A DNA stretch of 47,877 nucleotides from Candidatus Gastranaerophilales bacterium (GCA_944326465.1 CALVEB010000015.1:1-47877), one strand, 5' to 3'; counted from the first letter of the stretch, positions 15,612 through 24,789 are shown. Made by a program: numbers and translations. Notes: generated from the sequence alone by a model not told the origin.

Positions 15612-16883
15612 ATGAAAAAAATACTTACAATTATAATCTTAATGTTTGTATTTACACTGCCGTCATTTGCCAATGTCAAAAAAATATCAATGGATGACGC
15701 AGTTGATCTTGCCTTAAAAAACAATCTTGCGCTGAATGCCAAGCGCAAAGAAGCTGATATTCTTAAACAGGATATAAAAATCGCAAATGCTTTAAAAAAC
15801 CCGCAATTCCAGTCAAATTTCCTTATCGGTAAAGTTTCCAAAGGCAACTCCAGCCAGTTCGGTATCGCTTTGCCGCTTGAAATTGCAAAACGCGGACCGC
15901 GTAAAAAGGTTGCAGAAGCTAATTTAAAACTCGTTGAAAATGAAATCCATAAAGCAGAGCATGATCTGAAAATAGAAGTTATGGAAGCTTACTTCAATGT
16001 ACTTTACCTTAAATCCGTTGTATACATTATGCAGGAGCGTATGGATCTTCTGGAAGATATGCACGATATCTCAAAAAACAGGAAACCGGATAAGAATTAT
16101 AAAATAGATTTACTTCAATCTGACATAAGATGCAAAAAGCAGGCTATTCAATTAAATCAGGCAAAAGCTAACCTTATAAGTGCGCAGTTCCACCTGAACG
16201 ATACCTTCAACCTTGAAGATACATCTGTTATGTATGATACTGAAGAAAACACACTGTTTGAAGATCTGGCGATTCTGGATCTGGCATTACCGGAGTACGA
16301 TGCTTTGGAAAAAGTTGCGCTTGTATGCAGCTATTCACTGAAAATTGCAGACAGTAATCTAAACATATCAGAACAACAATTAACATTGGCAAAACACAAG
16401 GTTATACCGGATTTGACACTGGCAGGCGGTACTGCATACCAGACAGCACATCAGACGGGCGGAGAATCCATGCCGGGTGCTTTTGTAGGTGCTTTTTTTG
16501 ATATTCCGGTTCTTTATACTTACAGACCTGATGTCAGAAAAGCGAATTTGGTTCTCGACAGGGCTAATATGGACAAAAAATCTTTTGAAAGCAGGTTGAA
16601 AATAGCGCTTAAACAGGATTATAACGATTTTAAATACGCTAAAGAAAATATGAAGTATTACAAAGATATTCTGTCTTCATCTGATGAAATTTTACAGATG
16701 TCAAAACAGCGTTACAAAAAAGGCGATACATCGTTGATTAATCTAATGTATATAGAGAATTCACACCAGAGCATCTTGAATGAATATGTAAATGCAATGC
16801 AGGTTTATTATATGGCGTATCTGGATTTGATGCATAATGTGGGTAACGACATTCTGATTGATGAAGAAGTTTTCAATATGTAA
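15612..16883 (+). CDS. TolC-family outer-membrane efflux protein
   Basis: A 423-aa protein with a signal peptide (MKKILTIIILMFVFTLPSFA) followed by two repeated long-helix coiled-coil halves, the layout of outer-membrane efflux proteins (TolC/OprM/CusC family). Typical features: SMDDAVDLALKNNLALNAKR at the start of the first repeat, a mid-protein strand region (PDLTLAGGTAYQTAHQTGG ... VGAFFDIPVL) and a second helical repeat ending in ILNEYVNAMQVYYMAYLDL. Trimers form a channel through the outer membrane for efflux or type I secretion. No inner-membrane pump or adaptor gene is next to it. The start has no Shine-Dalgarno; an upstream in-frame ATG at 15555 would bury the signal peptide. It implies a diderm cell. 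Confidence 0.9.
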   Translation: MKKILTIIILMFVFTLPSFANVKKISMDDAVDLALKNNLALNAKRKEADILKQDIKIANALKNPQFQSNFLIGKVSKGNSSQFGIALPLEIAKRGPRKKVAEANLKLVENEIHKAEHDLKIEVMEAYFNVLYLKSVVYIMQERMDLLEDMHDISKNRKPDKNYKIDLLQSDIRCKKQAIQLNQAKANLISAQFHLNDTFNLEDTSVMYDTEENTLFEDLAILDLALPEYDALEKVALVCSYSLKIADSNLNISEQQLTLAKHKVIPDLTLAGGTAYQTAHQTGGESMPGAFVGAFFDIPVLYTYRPDVRKANLVLDRANMDKKSFESRLKIALKQDYNDFKYAKENMKYYKDILSSSDEILQMSKQRYKKGDTSLINLMYIENSHQSILNEYVNAMQVYYMAYLDLMHNVGNDILIDEEVFNM

Positions 16884-16914
16884 AAACACCTGCAAATTTC
16901 TTTACAGGTGTTTT
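16883..16914. terminator. Bidirectional terminator
   Basis: A 10-bp stem, AAAACACCTG / CAGGTGTTTT, with a 12-nt loop, so A-runs and T-runs flank it on both strands. It lies right at the stop of the TolC-like gene and downstream of the minus-strand gene ending at 16957. Confidence 0.85.
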
Positions 16915-16956
16915 ACTTCCTCGTTGTAGCTGTTCTTTAAATTCCTGAGTCTTTTA

Positions 16957-17163
16957 TTATACAAATCCTTCTTTGTTAAACTGTATTTTCTGATTGATAC
17001 GCCATTCTTTAGCCTTAAGTTCTTCTATCCTATTTTTTATACCTTCAAGTTCTTCTGTAAGAGTATCAAGGTCTTTGTACTGTCTTACAAAAGGTTTTGG
17101 TGGTAATTCACCCCAGCCCGGGGATAGACATAATTTATCAAATAATTCTTTAGCGTCTTTCAT
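16957..17163 (-). CDS. Hypothetical coiled-coil protein, 68 aa
   Basis: A small protein with an N-terminal segment rich in Pro and Gly (LSPGWGELPPKPFVRQY) and a C-terminal coiled coil with heptad-like Leu/Ile spacing (LTEELEGIKNRIEELKAKEW). GGAG lies upstream of its ATG. It follows the 71-aa gene by 24 bp on the same strand and is probably co-transcribed with it. No known family is recognised. Confidence 0.65.
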   Translation of the reverse strand: MKDAKELFDKLCLSPGWGELPPKPFVRQYKDLDTLTEELEGIKNRIEELKAKEWRINQKIQFNKEGFV

Positions 17164-17187
17164 AATTTGCTCCGTTTAATACAGTTT

Positions 17188-17403
17188 TTATGACTGTTTT
17201 TGCGTAATAAATGAGTGCAGCATATCCAGAAGATTAAAGTTGCCGTATTTAAATGCTGCCGGCTGATTAGCGTATTCACTGTCAATAATTCTTTGTAACT
17301 CTCTTGTTTCTTTATAGTCTAATGAATTGAAATCAAAGCTGGTCATTTCGCCATAATCAATCATTAGATCTTCCATATCTAAAACTTTTTTCTCTTCTGA
17401 CAT
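17188..17403 (-). CDS. Hypothetical acidic protein, 71 aa
   Basis: A small acidic protein without signal or membrane segments (MSEEKKVLDMEDLMIDYGEM...). GGAG lies at a good distance from the ATG. It is the first gene of a two-gene unit with the coiled-coil gene at 16957. A perfect inverted repeat at 17417-17442 lies just upstream and may be an operator. The function is unknown. Confidence 0.65.
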   Translation of the reverse strand: MSEEKKVLDMEDLMIDYGEMTSFDFNSLDYKETRELQRIIDSEYANQPAAFKYGNFNLLDMLHSFITQKQS

Positions 17404-17416
17404 AACACACTCCTTA

Positions 17417-17442
17417 GATTAACTGATAACAATTAGTTAATC
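17417..17442. promoter_or_regulatory. Operator-like inverted repeat
   Basis: A perfect 8-bp inverted repeat, GATTAACT / AGTTAATC, with a 10-nt spacer, 13 bp upstream of the start of the minus-strand gene 17188-17403. The symmetry suits a dimeric regulator, but no regulator gene is adjacent. Confidence 0.4.
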
Positions 17443-17508
17443 GGCAGGATGCCATAAAGACTTTAATAATTTCGGAGTAATTGTTACAAAACGAAACAAT
17501 AATAAAAG

Positions 17509-17529
17509 CGCCGGATAGTTAATCCGGCG
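17509..17529 (-). terminator. Terminator of the 982-aa pseudo-AAA/M41 gene
   Basis: An 8-bp GC-rich stem, CGCCGGAT / ATCCGGCG, with an AGTTA loop; on the minus strand it is followed by CTTTTATT. It lies just after the stop of the gene ending at 17536. Confidence 0.8.
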
Positions 17530-17535
17530 TAGTTG

Positions 17536-20484
17536 TTAATATATTATACCTTTTTTGGTTTTTGTAATAATTTCTAAAATCATATTTTCCATAAATTTAA
17601 TTTCGTCTTGTTTTTCTTTTGGCTGGCGTGCTTTCCAGTCTGCGAGTTCTTTACGGAAAATATCACCGTCAACAAGGCATTCGCCTGTTCCGACAAGGTG
17701 AGAGTATTTGTCTGTAAATTCGTTAATAAAATCCGCATAGGTTTCAGTAATTAAATCTGATGCAGTAAGAGCATTTTCAAGGATTACGTGTCTATCCTGC
17801 TCAATTTGTTCTTTCATTTTTTCTGAAATATTTGAGCCGAATACGTGCATTGCCTGTTTTCCGGTTTTTGCGCCCTGTCCCATGTTTTTAACCATTTTGT
17901 CAGCATAATTTGTTGCCATTTCAAGGTCACAGGTGATACCGAATGAGCCGTCTATATCATAAAAATATTTTTCTGCTGAATGTCCGCCGTAATCGCATAC
18001 TATCTCTGCAAACAGTTTTTCAAAAGACCATTCTTCATTACCGTCATCAACAGGATACATTGCGCCGCCAAAGTTACTGCGCGGATCCAGGGTTACAAAG
18101 TTGACTTTTGAGGACTTATGCCATGGTTTACCGTAGTCTTTTGCAATGTTATTCATAATTTCTGCATTAAGAGCATGCCCGCATTCATGGGATGTGACTA
18201 TTCGTTTTCTGTGCGGCTCAACTATGTTTGTAGACGGACGGCCGCTGGTTATTTGAAGGTAGGCTTCCGTAAAGTCTGATCTTGTGACTTCTTTGTGACC
18301 GCGTTCATTTGCTACTGATTGAGCTTTCTGAACTATATTTTTCATAAAAATAAACGGAAAACCTTCTGTTGTCTTAGCTACAGATTTAATGATTTTTTGT
18401 TTTTCTTCCGGAGTTTTAGCCGCAAGTTTTATTTTATTCTCTTTCAAGGTTAAATTTATAATATCTGCTCTTTCTTTTTCGTTGTAAGCAGGGGAAGAAA
18501 CTTCGATATTATCGGCAAACAGACATGATTTCATTGTTGCTTCGCCGATTAATTTAGGATCAGACACAGAACCGAGTACAAGAATATTTAACCCTTTACG
18601 CTGCGCGTTGTCCATTTCTCTCAAGAGTTGTGCCATTGCTTTCTGCTGGTATTCAGAAATAAGTTCTCCGATTGAAAAATATTCAAAGTTTTCAATAAAA
18701 AGCACAGCTGCTTTATGCGAATTGTTTTCAGCCTGAGTGGACACAAGAGAGAACATCTTTTTAATAGAATTTTCCGGTGATAAAAGGCTGCCGCCGAAGA
18801 TATCTACTTCTTTAGTCCCGAAATCCATGGCATTCATCTCTATATAAGGCACTTTAGCTTCACCGGCAATGGCTTTAGATACAAATCGGCGCCCGCTGCC
18901 TGCTGTACTGTCCTGTGAAGAGATTATTATACCTTTTGTGCCGATTTTATTTGATTTTATCTGTTTTACTATGGCTGCTGCTTCTTTTTGCGTTGCGTCT
19001 TTTCCGATAATATCTTTTACACGTTTGTCTGTATCAAATACAACATTCAAAGAACTGTCATTATCGTTTTTACGGAATAAAGTATCAGCTTCTTTTATAT
19101 AATTTGAAACATCATGTTCTGATATTTCTTTTTTGTCTATATAGTAAGATGCTATTTTTTTCATCAGTTTTTGACCTTTATCAGGAAACACACCGTCAAG
19201 CTGTGCTGATGTTTCTATTGTTTTTTCAATAGCCTTTTTGGAGAACGGTTTTTTGACATCTTTCATTAGCAAAGGTTCTTCTTTAAATGCTTTGACAAAT
19301 TTTTCCGTGCTCAAAACAGGAATTGAAATCTCTCCAAAATTCTCATACATTGCCTGAATTAACGGATTCTGCATGCTGCCAAAATAGTTATCTTTAGGAT
19401 CTACCATTATGAATTTTATATTTGACGGGATATTTTTCATCAAATTTTGAAAATCATTGGAATACGCGAATACGACATCATCATTGCCGGTATTGGCTAC
19501 AGAATTTACAACCATATTTGTCGGATAAAGTATTATTACGTGTTTTTTGTTTTTATCTTTTGCCAGTTCTTTAACTTTTTCAAATACATAAACTTCTTTT
19601 GCATTTAGTTTAAACTCAAGAATATCCGTATCTTCCGGGGCTGTTTTGTATAAACTTGTAATAAACATATTCGGGTTAACTTTTTTATGATCAAAAGTTA
19701 CAAACATATTTGTGCCTAAAGCCAGATTTTTCCATACATTGTTTGCTTTTGCATCGTAATCTTTTATGTAAGCCCTTTCATTTAACTGTGTATGTTCCAC
19801 CATTGTCAGGTCAAAGATTTTATTCATAAAATTATTAACAAATTTTTTAACGGAATCGTTTTCTGAATAAAGGGCAGCACCGAATATACTGAAATCATAA
19901 ACCCTTTCATTATCATCTTCACGCGGGTTCCAGATATCACGAACTACTTCTTCTGAAAGTTTAGGTTTTTCTGTTATTTCGTTTTTGGGCAATTGAGAGA
20001 TTATATCATCAAGTTGATTAATTTCTTCTTTGACTATTTTTTGAAACCCTTTTCTTATCTCCTCGTTTTTCAGAAGATCCGGCGAAGCTGTATCTTCAAA
20101 CAGTGACGGTATGCTGTCATTTTTTAAGTCGGAATAATTTTTGTCACCGCTATTTAAATCATCAATGGTTTTATCAAGTTTACTCAGTCCTGCACGCCAG
20201 ATGTGAAAATGTGTAACTTCACTATTTTTATTATCTATCGCGATTTGTGTTGCATCATTTACCAGATTTGACGCAGAGTTGGTGTAATAGTATTCAAGAA
20301 CCTCAAGAGGAGACATTTTTTGAACATTGCGTTTTTGTCCGGTAAAATTGACCGGATAATAATATGGCGGATTATATGTTTTATCTTCTTTTATTTGCGG
20401 TTGCGTAACCGGTGCGGGTTTATTAATTTCCTGTGTATTGTTTTTAAATTTTATACTGTAACTTAGTCCTACTTTATCTATCAT
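17536..20484 (-). CDS. Pseudo-AAA ATPase fused to an intact M41 (FtsH-type) zinc metallopeptidase
   Basis: A 982-aa protein related to FtsH only in its C-terminal half. No transmembrane segment is seen, so it should be cytoplasmic, unlike FtsH. Residues 1-60 are a disordered tail with VNFTGQKR. Residues 280-470 resemble a first degenerate AAA-like domain (VDPKDNYF, then a helical lid). Residues 510-745 align with an FtsH AAA domain, but Walker A reads SSQDSTAGSGRR (no GKT), Walker B reads LFIENF rather than IDE, and the arginine-finger region is changed. The peptidase (755-890) keeps its zinc site: HECGH at 766-770 and a third ligand D853 in ITCDLEMATNYADKM. It thus looks like a peptidase driven by a non-hydrolysing AAA scaffold. 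The start has GGAGT upstream. Confidence 0.85.
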   Translation of the reverse strand: MIDKVGLSYSIKFKNNTQEINKPAPVTQPQIKEDKTYNPPYYYPVNFTGQKRNVQKMSPLEVLEYYYTNSASNLVNDATQIAIDNKNSEVTHFHIWRAGLSKLDKTIDDLNSGDKNYSDLKNDSIPSLFEDTASPDLLKNEEIRKGFQKIVKEEINQLDDIISQLPKNEITEKPKLSEEVVRDIWNPREDDNERVYDFSIFGAALYSENDSVKKFVNNFMNKIFDLTMVEHTQLNERAYIKDYDAKANNVWKNLALGTNMFVTFDHKKVNPNMFITSLYKTAPEDTDILEFKLNAKEVYVFEKVKELAKDKNKKHVIILYPTNMVVNSVANTGNDDVVFAYSNDFQNLMKNIPSNIKFIMVDPKDNYFGSMQNPLIQAMYENFGEISIPVLSTEKFVKAFKEEPLLMKDVKKPFSKKAIEKTIETSAQLDGVFPDKGQKLMKKIASYYIDKKEISEHDVSNYIKEADTLFRKNDNDSSLNVVFDTDKRVKDIIGKDATQKEAAAIVKQIKSNKIGTKGIIISSQDSTAGSGRRFVSKAIAGEAKVPYIEMNAMDFGTKEVDIFGGSLLSPENSIKKMFSLVSTQAENNSHKAAVLFIENFEYFSIGELISEYQQKAMAQLLREMDNAQRKGLNILVLGSVSDPKLIGEATMKSCLFADNIEVSSPAYNEKERADIINLTLKENKIKLAAKTPEEKQKIIKSVAKTTEGFPFIFMKNIVQKAQSVANERGHKEVTRSDFTEAYLQITSGRPSTNIVEPHRKRIVTSHECGHALNAEIMNNIAKDYGKPWHKSSKVNFVTLDPRSNFGGAMYPVDDGNEEWSFEKLFAEIVCDYGGHSAEKYFYDIDGSFGITCDLEMATNYADKMVKNMGQGAKTGKQAMHVFGSNISEKMKEQIEQDRHVILENALTASDLITETYADFINEFTDKYSHLVGTGECLVDGDIFRKELADWKARQPKEKQDEIKFMENMILEIITKTKKGIIY

Positions 20485-20580
20485 CTACAAACTCCTTTTT
20501 CGGCTCGTGTGATAACAGATAAAGGCTTCTAATAAAATATTTTTGCTATTTGCGTAATAAAAATTAACACAAAATACAAC

Positions 20581-21525
20581 TTATATTTTGTAATTAACAA
20601 TCAATACTTCTTCAGTTGCCGATTTTTTATCTTTAACATGATAGCTGGCATGATTATAATTAAAAGTTAAATTTATTATGTTGTATATATCACTATTTCT
20701 GTCTAACCAATCTTTCAAAATACTGTTTTCTTTTCCTTTGCATTTAAGGACATTTGACATTGCAAATCGAATGTTTTTATTGTTTAAACAATCCAAAAAC
20801 TTCAACAAGTCCTTCTCGTCCTGACTTTTCCATCCGCCCTTGTCAGTATAAGCGGCACTTGTTATAAGATAAGGCGGGTCAAGATAAACAAAACTATTTT
20901 TCGTCAGCCGTGAAGTATCAAAATGTCTGAAATCACAACTCGAAAATTCATAATTGCTCCACGGCGGACACTCTATAAATCTTTTTAACTTTTCTTGTAT
21001 TGCTGCATTAAAATCTCTTTTGCCGGGAGGAAGATTAAACTCTCCGTTACGATTAAACCTGATTTGATTGTTAAATGCATATACAACCAAAACATAAAGC
21101 ATCATATAATACTTATTATCTTTAATTTCTGCCCTGTTAAAATCATTTCTTAACTTTAAATATTTATTTCTATTATAAACAGATAAACCTTTAGTTCCGG
21201 TTGTATTGTAATATTCAAAACCATATTTTGCACTTTGCGACAAACCGTATTCGGAAATTATTTCATCAATCAAATCAAATGCTGCCAGGCCAAGCTCTCT
21301 AAAGGTTTCCAGAAGTCTTACCAGATTACTGTTTATATCATTAAAAATAATTTTGCGGCTTTGAATATTAATCCCGACATTTCCGCCGCCGCAAAACAGA
21401 TCAACAAATATATCTATATTTCGGGGCAATAATGGTAAAATCTGCGGCAGCAGCTTGAATTTACCTCCTGTATAATTCAGCGGAGATTGAATATATTTAT
21501 TACGTTCCTCTAAAAGCATTTGCAT
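20581..21525 (-). CDS. D12-class DNA adenine N6-methyltransferase (first of a tandem pair)
   Basis: A 314-aa adenine methyltransferase of the Dam/D12 class. It has the family N-terminus PLNYTGGKFKLLPQI, the SAM-binding motif FVDLFCGGGNVG (residues 40-51) and the catalytic DPPY at 216-219. It methylates adenine N6 in a specific DNA sequence that cannot be predicted here. The ATG follows AAAGG. Its start overlaps the end of the second methyltransferase gene by 16 bp on the same strand, so the two are translated together. No restriction endonuclease is visible on either side; downstream lies the pseudo-AAA/M41 gene. Confidence 0.9.
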   Translation of the reverse strand: MQMLLEERNKYIQSPLNYTGGKFKLLPQILPLLPRNIDIFVDLFCGGGNVGINIQSRKIIFNDINSNLVRLLETFRELGLAAFDLIDEIISEYGLSQSAKYGFEYYNTTGTKGLSVYNRNKYLKLRNDFNRAEIKDNKYYMMLYVLVVYAFNNQIRFNRNGEFNLPPGKRDFNAAIQEKLKRFIECPPWSNYEFSSCDFRHFDTSRLTKNSFVYLDPPYLITSAAYTDKGGWKSQDEKDLLKFLDCLNNKNIRFAMSNVLKCKGKENSILKDWLDRNSDIYNIINLTFNYNHASYHVKDKKSATEEVLIVNYKI

Positions 21526-22556
21526 ATAAAAAGCCTTTCCTCATTTGCGGCGACTTCAGATTTACCTGTAGAAAATGTCTTGTAGTCCTGTTTAAACATT
21601 TTGACAGTACCTTTTGTGTGTAAAATACGTATAATGTCGCTGTCAGAAATCTTTGCATTTGAACGCCGGACACCCTTTTGCGCCATATTGTTATAGGATA
21701 ATACGATATATTTTGTATTAAGCGATTTTATTAAGTGCTCAAAAGCATACACCGCATTAGCCGTACAAAATTCACTTTTTAATCCCGTTCTGTCCATTTT
21801 TCCTGCAACACCATAAACTTGAGGCTTTTGCCATCGTGCAATATTTTCAAGCAGGTGATAAGCGTCACAATACTGTCGGGAATTATACGGCGGATCAAGA
21901 TATACAACATCGGCATTAATTACAGGGGCAAGTCCTGACGCGTCCTCATTATAAATTTTATTGGCTCTGTTTGTTTCACGAATTACAGGTATTTTCAGCA
22001 GTAATGTTTTTTCAAGATTGCCATTTTTTCGATAAGCATCATAATGCCCGCAGGTGTTTGCAATTTTGTCAAGGGCATATATTAAAGAAGTTATAAGAAT
22101 ACATCTTTCTCTGTGATTTATGTCGCCATTTGAATATTTTTCTTCAATATCACCGCGTATAAACCCTGCTTTTCTGCAATTTCTCAGGCTGAAATATGTA
22201 TCCGCATAATTTTTTGACCAGTAATTATCCTCCGTCACATTAATTTCGTTATATTTTCTTATGTAATCAACGATTTTATCAGGTGAATAGTTTTCAGTGC
22301 CAAACCATGTCTGATGACAAACGTAATTACTGTATAAAATATCATTTACAATCAGCTTTTTATCGTAAAAGACAGTTGCAACAGCCCCTGTTCCGGCAAA
22401 TAAATCCGCAAAAGTTTCAAAATACCCGCATTCATGTACAATATTCCGTCTTATAAAATCATTCAGCTTAAATTTATTACCCAGATAACGTCTGCTGTTT
22501 ATAGAAAACCGCATAACATCATCATTAAAGTTTACTTTTTGTTTTTCAACCGGCAA
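21510..22556 (-). CDS. D12-class DNA adenine N6-methyltransferase (second of a tandem pair)
   Basis: A second adenine methyltransferase of a different D12 subgroup, with YLGNKFKL near the N-terminus, the SAM motif FADLFAGTGAVA and VVYLDPPYNSRQYCDAYHLL. The start is uncertain: the TTG at 22556 has GAGG eight bases upstream and is used here (348 aa); a TTG at 22601 or an ATG at 22514 are alternatives. Paired D12 enzymes of two subgroups are known from type IIS systems of the FokI kind, where each methylates one strand of an asymmetric site. No nuclease gene is next to this pair, so it may be an orphan pair for regulation or protection. Confidence 0.87.
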   Translation of the reverse strand: MPVEKQKVNFNDDVMRFSINSRRYLGNKFKLNDFIRRNIVHECGYFETFADLFAGTGAVATVFYDKKLIVNDILYSNYVCHQTWFGTENYSPDKIVDYIRKYNEINVTEDNYWSKNYADTYFSLRNCRKAGFIRGDIEEKYSNGDINHRERCILITSLIYALDKIANTCGHYDAYRKNGNLEKTLLLKIPVIRETNRANKIYNEDASGLAPVINADVVYLDPPYNSRQYCDAYHLLENIARWQKPQVYGVAGKMDRTGLKSEFCTANAVYAFEHLIKSLNTKYIVLSYNNMAQKGVRRSNAKISDSDIIRILHTKGTVKMFKQDYKTFSTGKSEVAANEERLFICKCF

Positions 22557-22748
22557 ATTACTATCCTCATCAACATAAAATATAATATAACAGCCGGTCA
22601 AAAGTTACTATAATATTTCGCCGCATCTTAATATTTGTAAGCAATTTTTAAAACAAATATGACAGACTTTCTCTTTTGTCATTCCGGAGAATGCATTTTT
22701 TTGCCGCTCCTGATTAAATCAAATTAGTTAAAAAAGGAGGTTAAAATT

Positions 22749-23054
22749 ATGTTTTACAATGTATTAAAAGCCAAAAAACTTATTGATTTAGAGGAAGAAA
22801 AATTTCAACGAAAAGTCTTAATGGAAAACAACGACAGCAGCCTGTCAATAATAGCCATAAAGAAAAATGAAATTATAGATACACATACATCATTGTGTGA
22901 TGCAGCAGTATTTGTTTTGGACGGCAAAATAGAACTTCATTTTGATGCCGAACAATTTAAAGTTGAAAAGGGCGAAATTTTAATGTTTAAAAAAGACAGA
23001 GAACATAAAGTTGTTGCGCTGGACGACAGCAAATTTCTGCTGATTAAAATTTAG
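22749..23054 (+). CDS. Cupin-domain protein, 101 aa
   Basis: A single small beta-barrel (cupin_2 type). The first half carries IIDTHTSLCDAAVFVLDGKIE and the second KGEILMFKKDREHKVVAL, the two cupin motifs. The metal site is partly degenerate: one His in each half rather than the classic H-x-H plus E. A strong AAGGAGG lies upstream of the ATG. Such proteins bind small ligands or act as isomerases or oxygen/metal sensors; the role here is unknown. Its last 4 bp overlap the convergent exported-protein gene. Confidence 0.82.
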   Translation: MFYNVLKAKKLIDLEEEKFQRKVLMENNDSSLSIIAIKKNEIIDTHTSLCDAAVFVLDGKIELHFDAEQFKVEKGEILMFKKDREHKVVALDDSKFLLIKI

Positions 23055-23773
23055 TCAGAATTACACGGGCAGTCAGGCTGTTTGCAGAGTCCAAGGCTTT
23101 CACACAGGATAATTGTAACAGCCTCACCTGCTTTTGCGTGATATTTTAACCCCGGAGTAATAAGCCCTGTTATCAAACCTACAGTTGTACCGACAGGAAT
23201 ACCTATAGCATAACCGACACCCAGCTTAGCCGGATTTGGAATAAACGCAAACCCTGTACCGGCGCCGGCACCTACAATCCCGAATCCGAGTGTATAAGCA
23301 AAAAGTTTACCCGTTGTCATCCACGGGCCTTCTTTTAATGCCCCGTCTTTTGTACAGGGTTTTGCGGACATAGCAACAGTCGTTCCGTCAGGAAGTACAA
23401 GACACTCAAAATTCAGGTACACCCGTGCATTTTTATTCGGTACACGTTGTTTTTCTATCTTTATTACTGTGGCAACAATCTTTGAACATGCAGGTATTAG
23501 CAGAGTGCCTTCCTGTGTATAAATAGCTTCCGGTATATCAAAATTAACCCGCTCTCCTGCCTTTGCACAATCTGACCAGAATTTACATTCAAAAAGTATT
23601 TTAAAAGCATTACCTTCACAAATTATATTTCTTTTGTTTGTGATAAGAACCTGATTGTTCAAAGCTCCTTTTTCCTCAAACAAGTGTTCGCGTGCAAGTA
23701 TTTCTTCGCATTCAGCGGCAAATGTCTGCACTGCTGTTAAAATTAATATTAAAATTATAAATATATTCTTCAT
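23051..23773 (-). CDS. Exported protein, Cys-rich, with a Gly-rich hydrophobic segment
   Basis: A 240-aa protein with a signal peptide (MKNIFIILILILTAVQTFAA). The middle resembles a small beta-barrel of the VirB10/TrbI kind (LLIPACSKIVATVIKIE ... VLPDGTTVAMSA), but this is a weak resemblance. It is followed by a Gly/Ala-rich hydrophobic stretch (about 160-215) that could span or insert in a membrane, and a Cys-rich tail (CESLGLCKQPDCPC). Location is probably periplasm or outer membrane. It converges with the cupin gene. No function is assigned. Confidence 0.68.
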   Translation of the reverse strand: MKNIFIILILILTAVQTFAAECEEILAREHLFEEKGALNNQVLITNKRNIICEGNAFKILFECKFWSDCAKAGERVNFDIPEAIYTQEGTLLIPACSKIVATVIKIEKQRVPNKNARVYLNFECLVLPDGTTVAMSAKPCTKDGALKEGPWMTTGKLFAYTLGFGIVGAGAGTGFAFIPNPAKLGVGYAIGIPVGTTVGLITGLITPGLKYHAKAGEAVTIILCESLGLCKQPDCPCNSD

Positions 23774-23921
23774 AATATTAAAATGAAATAAATAAAAGTT
23801 TTTTTCTATAGCCCGTAAAGATAGACACTTGTATACAATTTTTAAACCATTAAAACTTATTAGTCACAAACTACGTCAAATAAAGCATTCCAATAATGGA
23901 CATATGTCTTATAATACTTTT

Positions 23922-24779
23922 ATGAGTATGCAGATTCTGGCACAATATCTGGAATATCTTGATGTGGAAAAAGGGCTTTCACAAAACACTCTGGAAGCCT
24001 ACAGAAGGGATCTTGGCAATTTTTTAGAATTTTGCGGCTGCGCCTTAAATGAGATTCAGCGATCTCAAATCAATGCATATATCCTGAAACTTCACGAACA
24101 AAAATATTCTGCGACAAGCGTTGCCAGAAAAATCGCATCTATACGCGGATTTTTTAAATGGCTCTGCGCCGGTGAAATATGCCAATCAGACCCGACATTA
24201 ACCCTTGAACTGCCAAAACTCCCGCAAAAACTTCCAAAAGTTATGACTGTTGAAGAAATAGAAACCATTCTCAAACAAAACCTTACCTGTGAACAAAAAG
24301 TAATCGTAGAACTGCTTTACGGCTGCGGTTTAAGGGTTTCTGAACTCGCCAATCTGGAAACAAACAACATTGATATTAACGGCAAATATCTTCAATGTAC
24401 GGGCAAAGGTTCTAAAGAACGCATTGTTCCGCTCGGCAAAAAAGCAATAAAAGCAATAAAAGAATATCTTCCGCAAAGAGATTATACTATTAATAAATAC
24501 CGCCTGACCACAAAAAAACTCCTGATTACAGAAACAGGACGCTCTGTAACCCGCCAGGATATTTATAATTTTATAAACGAACAGGGTAAAAAAATTCATA
24601 AACATATTTCGCCGCACACCCTCAGACATAGTTTTGCAACACATTTACTGGAAAACGGCGCTGATTTACGTATCGTACAAGAACTTCTGGGGCACAGTGA
24701 TGTTGCCACAACACAGCTTTACACGCACATAAGCAAAAAACGCTTGAAAGATGTTTATTTTGCAATAAACTCATCATGA
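23922..24779 (+). CDS. xerC: Tyrosine recombinase, XerC/XerD family (second copy)
   Basis: A 285-aa Xer recombinase from the ATG at 23922, which lies 6 nt after TATAAT (23910-23915) with no Shine-Dalgarno: a leaderless-type start. Longer in-frame starts (23829 onwards) would put the promoter inside the gene. Catalytic residues: Arg in YGCGLRVSELAN, Lys in GKGSKER, H-x-x-R in HTLRHSFATHL, His in LLGHSD and Tyr in QLYTHIS. The N-terminal SAM-like domain begins QYLEYLDVEKGLSQNTLEAY. Together with the Xer gene at 3863 it probably forms the dimer-resolution pair. It is followed by the BioD-like gene after 10 bp. Confidence 0.88.
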   Translation: MSMQILAQYLEYLDVEKGLSQNTLEAYRRDLGNFLEFCGCALNEIQRSQINAYILKLHEQKYSATSVARKIASIRGFFKWLCAGEICQSDPTLTLELPKLPQKLPKVMTVEEIETILKQNLTCEQKVIVELLYGCGLRVSELANLETNNIDINGKYLQCTGKGSKERIVPLGKKAIKAIKEYLPQRDYTINKYRLTTKKLLITETGRSVTRQDIYNFINEQGKKIHKHISPHTLRHSFATHLLENGADLRIVQELLGHSDVATTQLYTHISKKRLKDVYFAINSS

Positions 24780-24789
24780 AGGTACAAAC

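Noticed and set aside
17536-20484. Housekeeping FtsH
   Set aside because: No transmembrane segments, much longer N-terminus, and ATPase motifs are lost.
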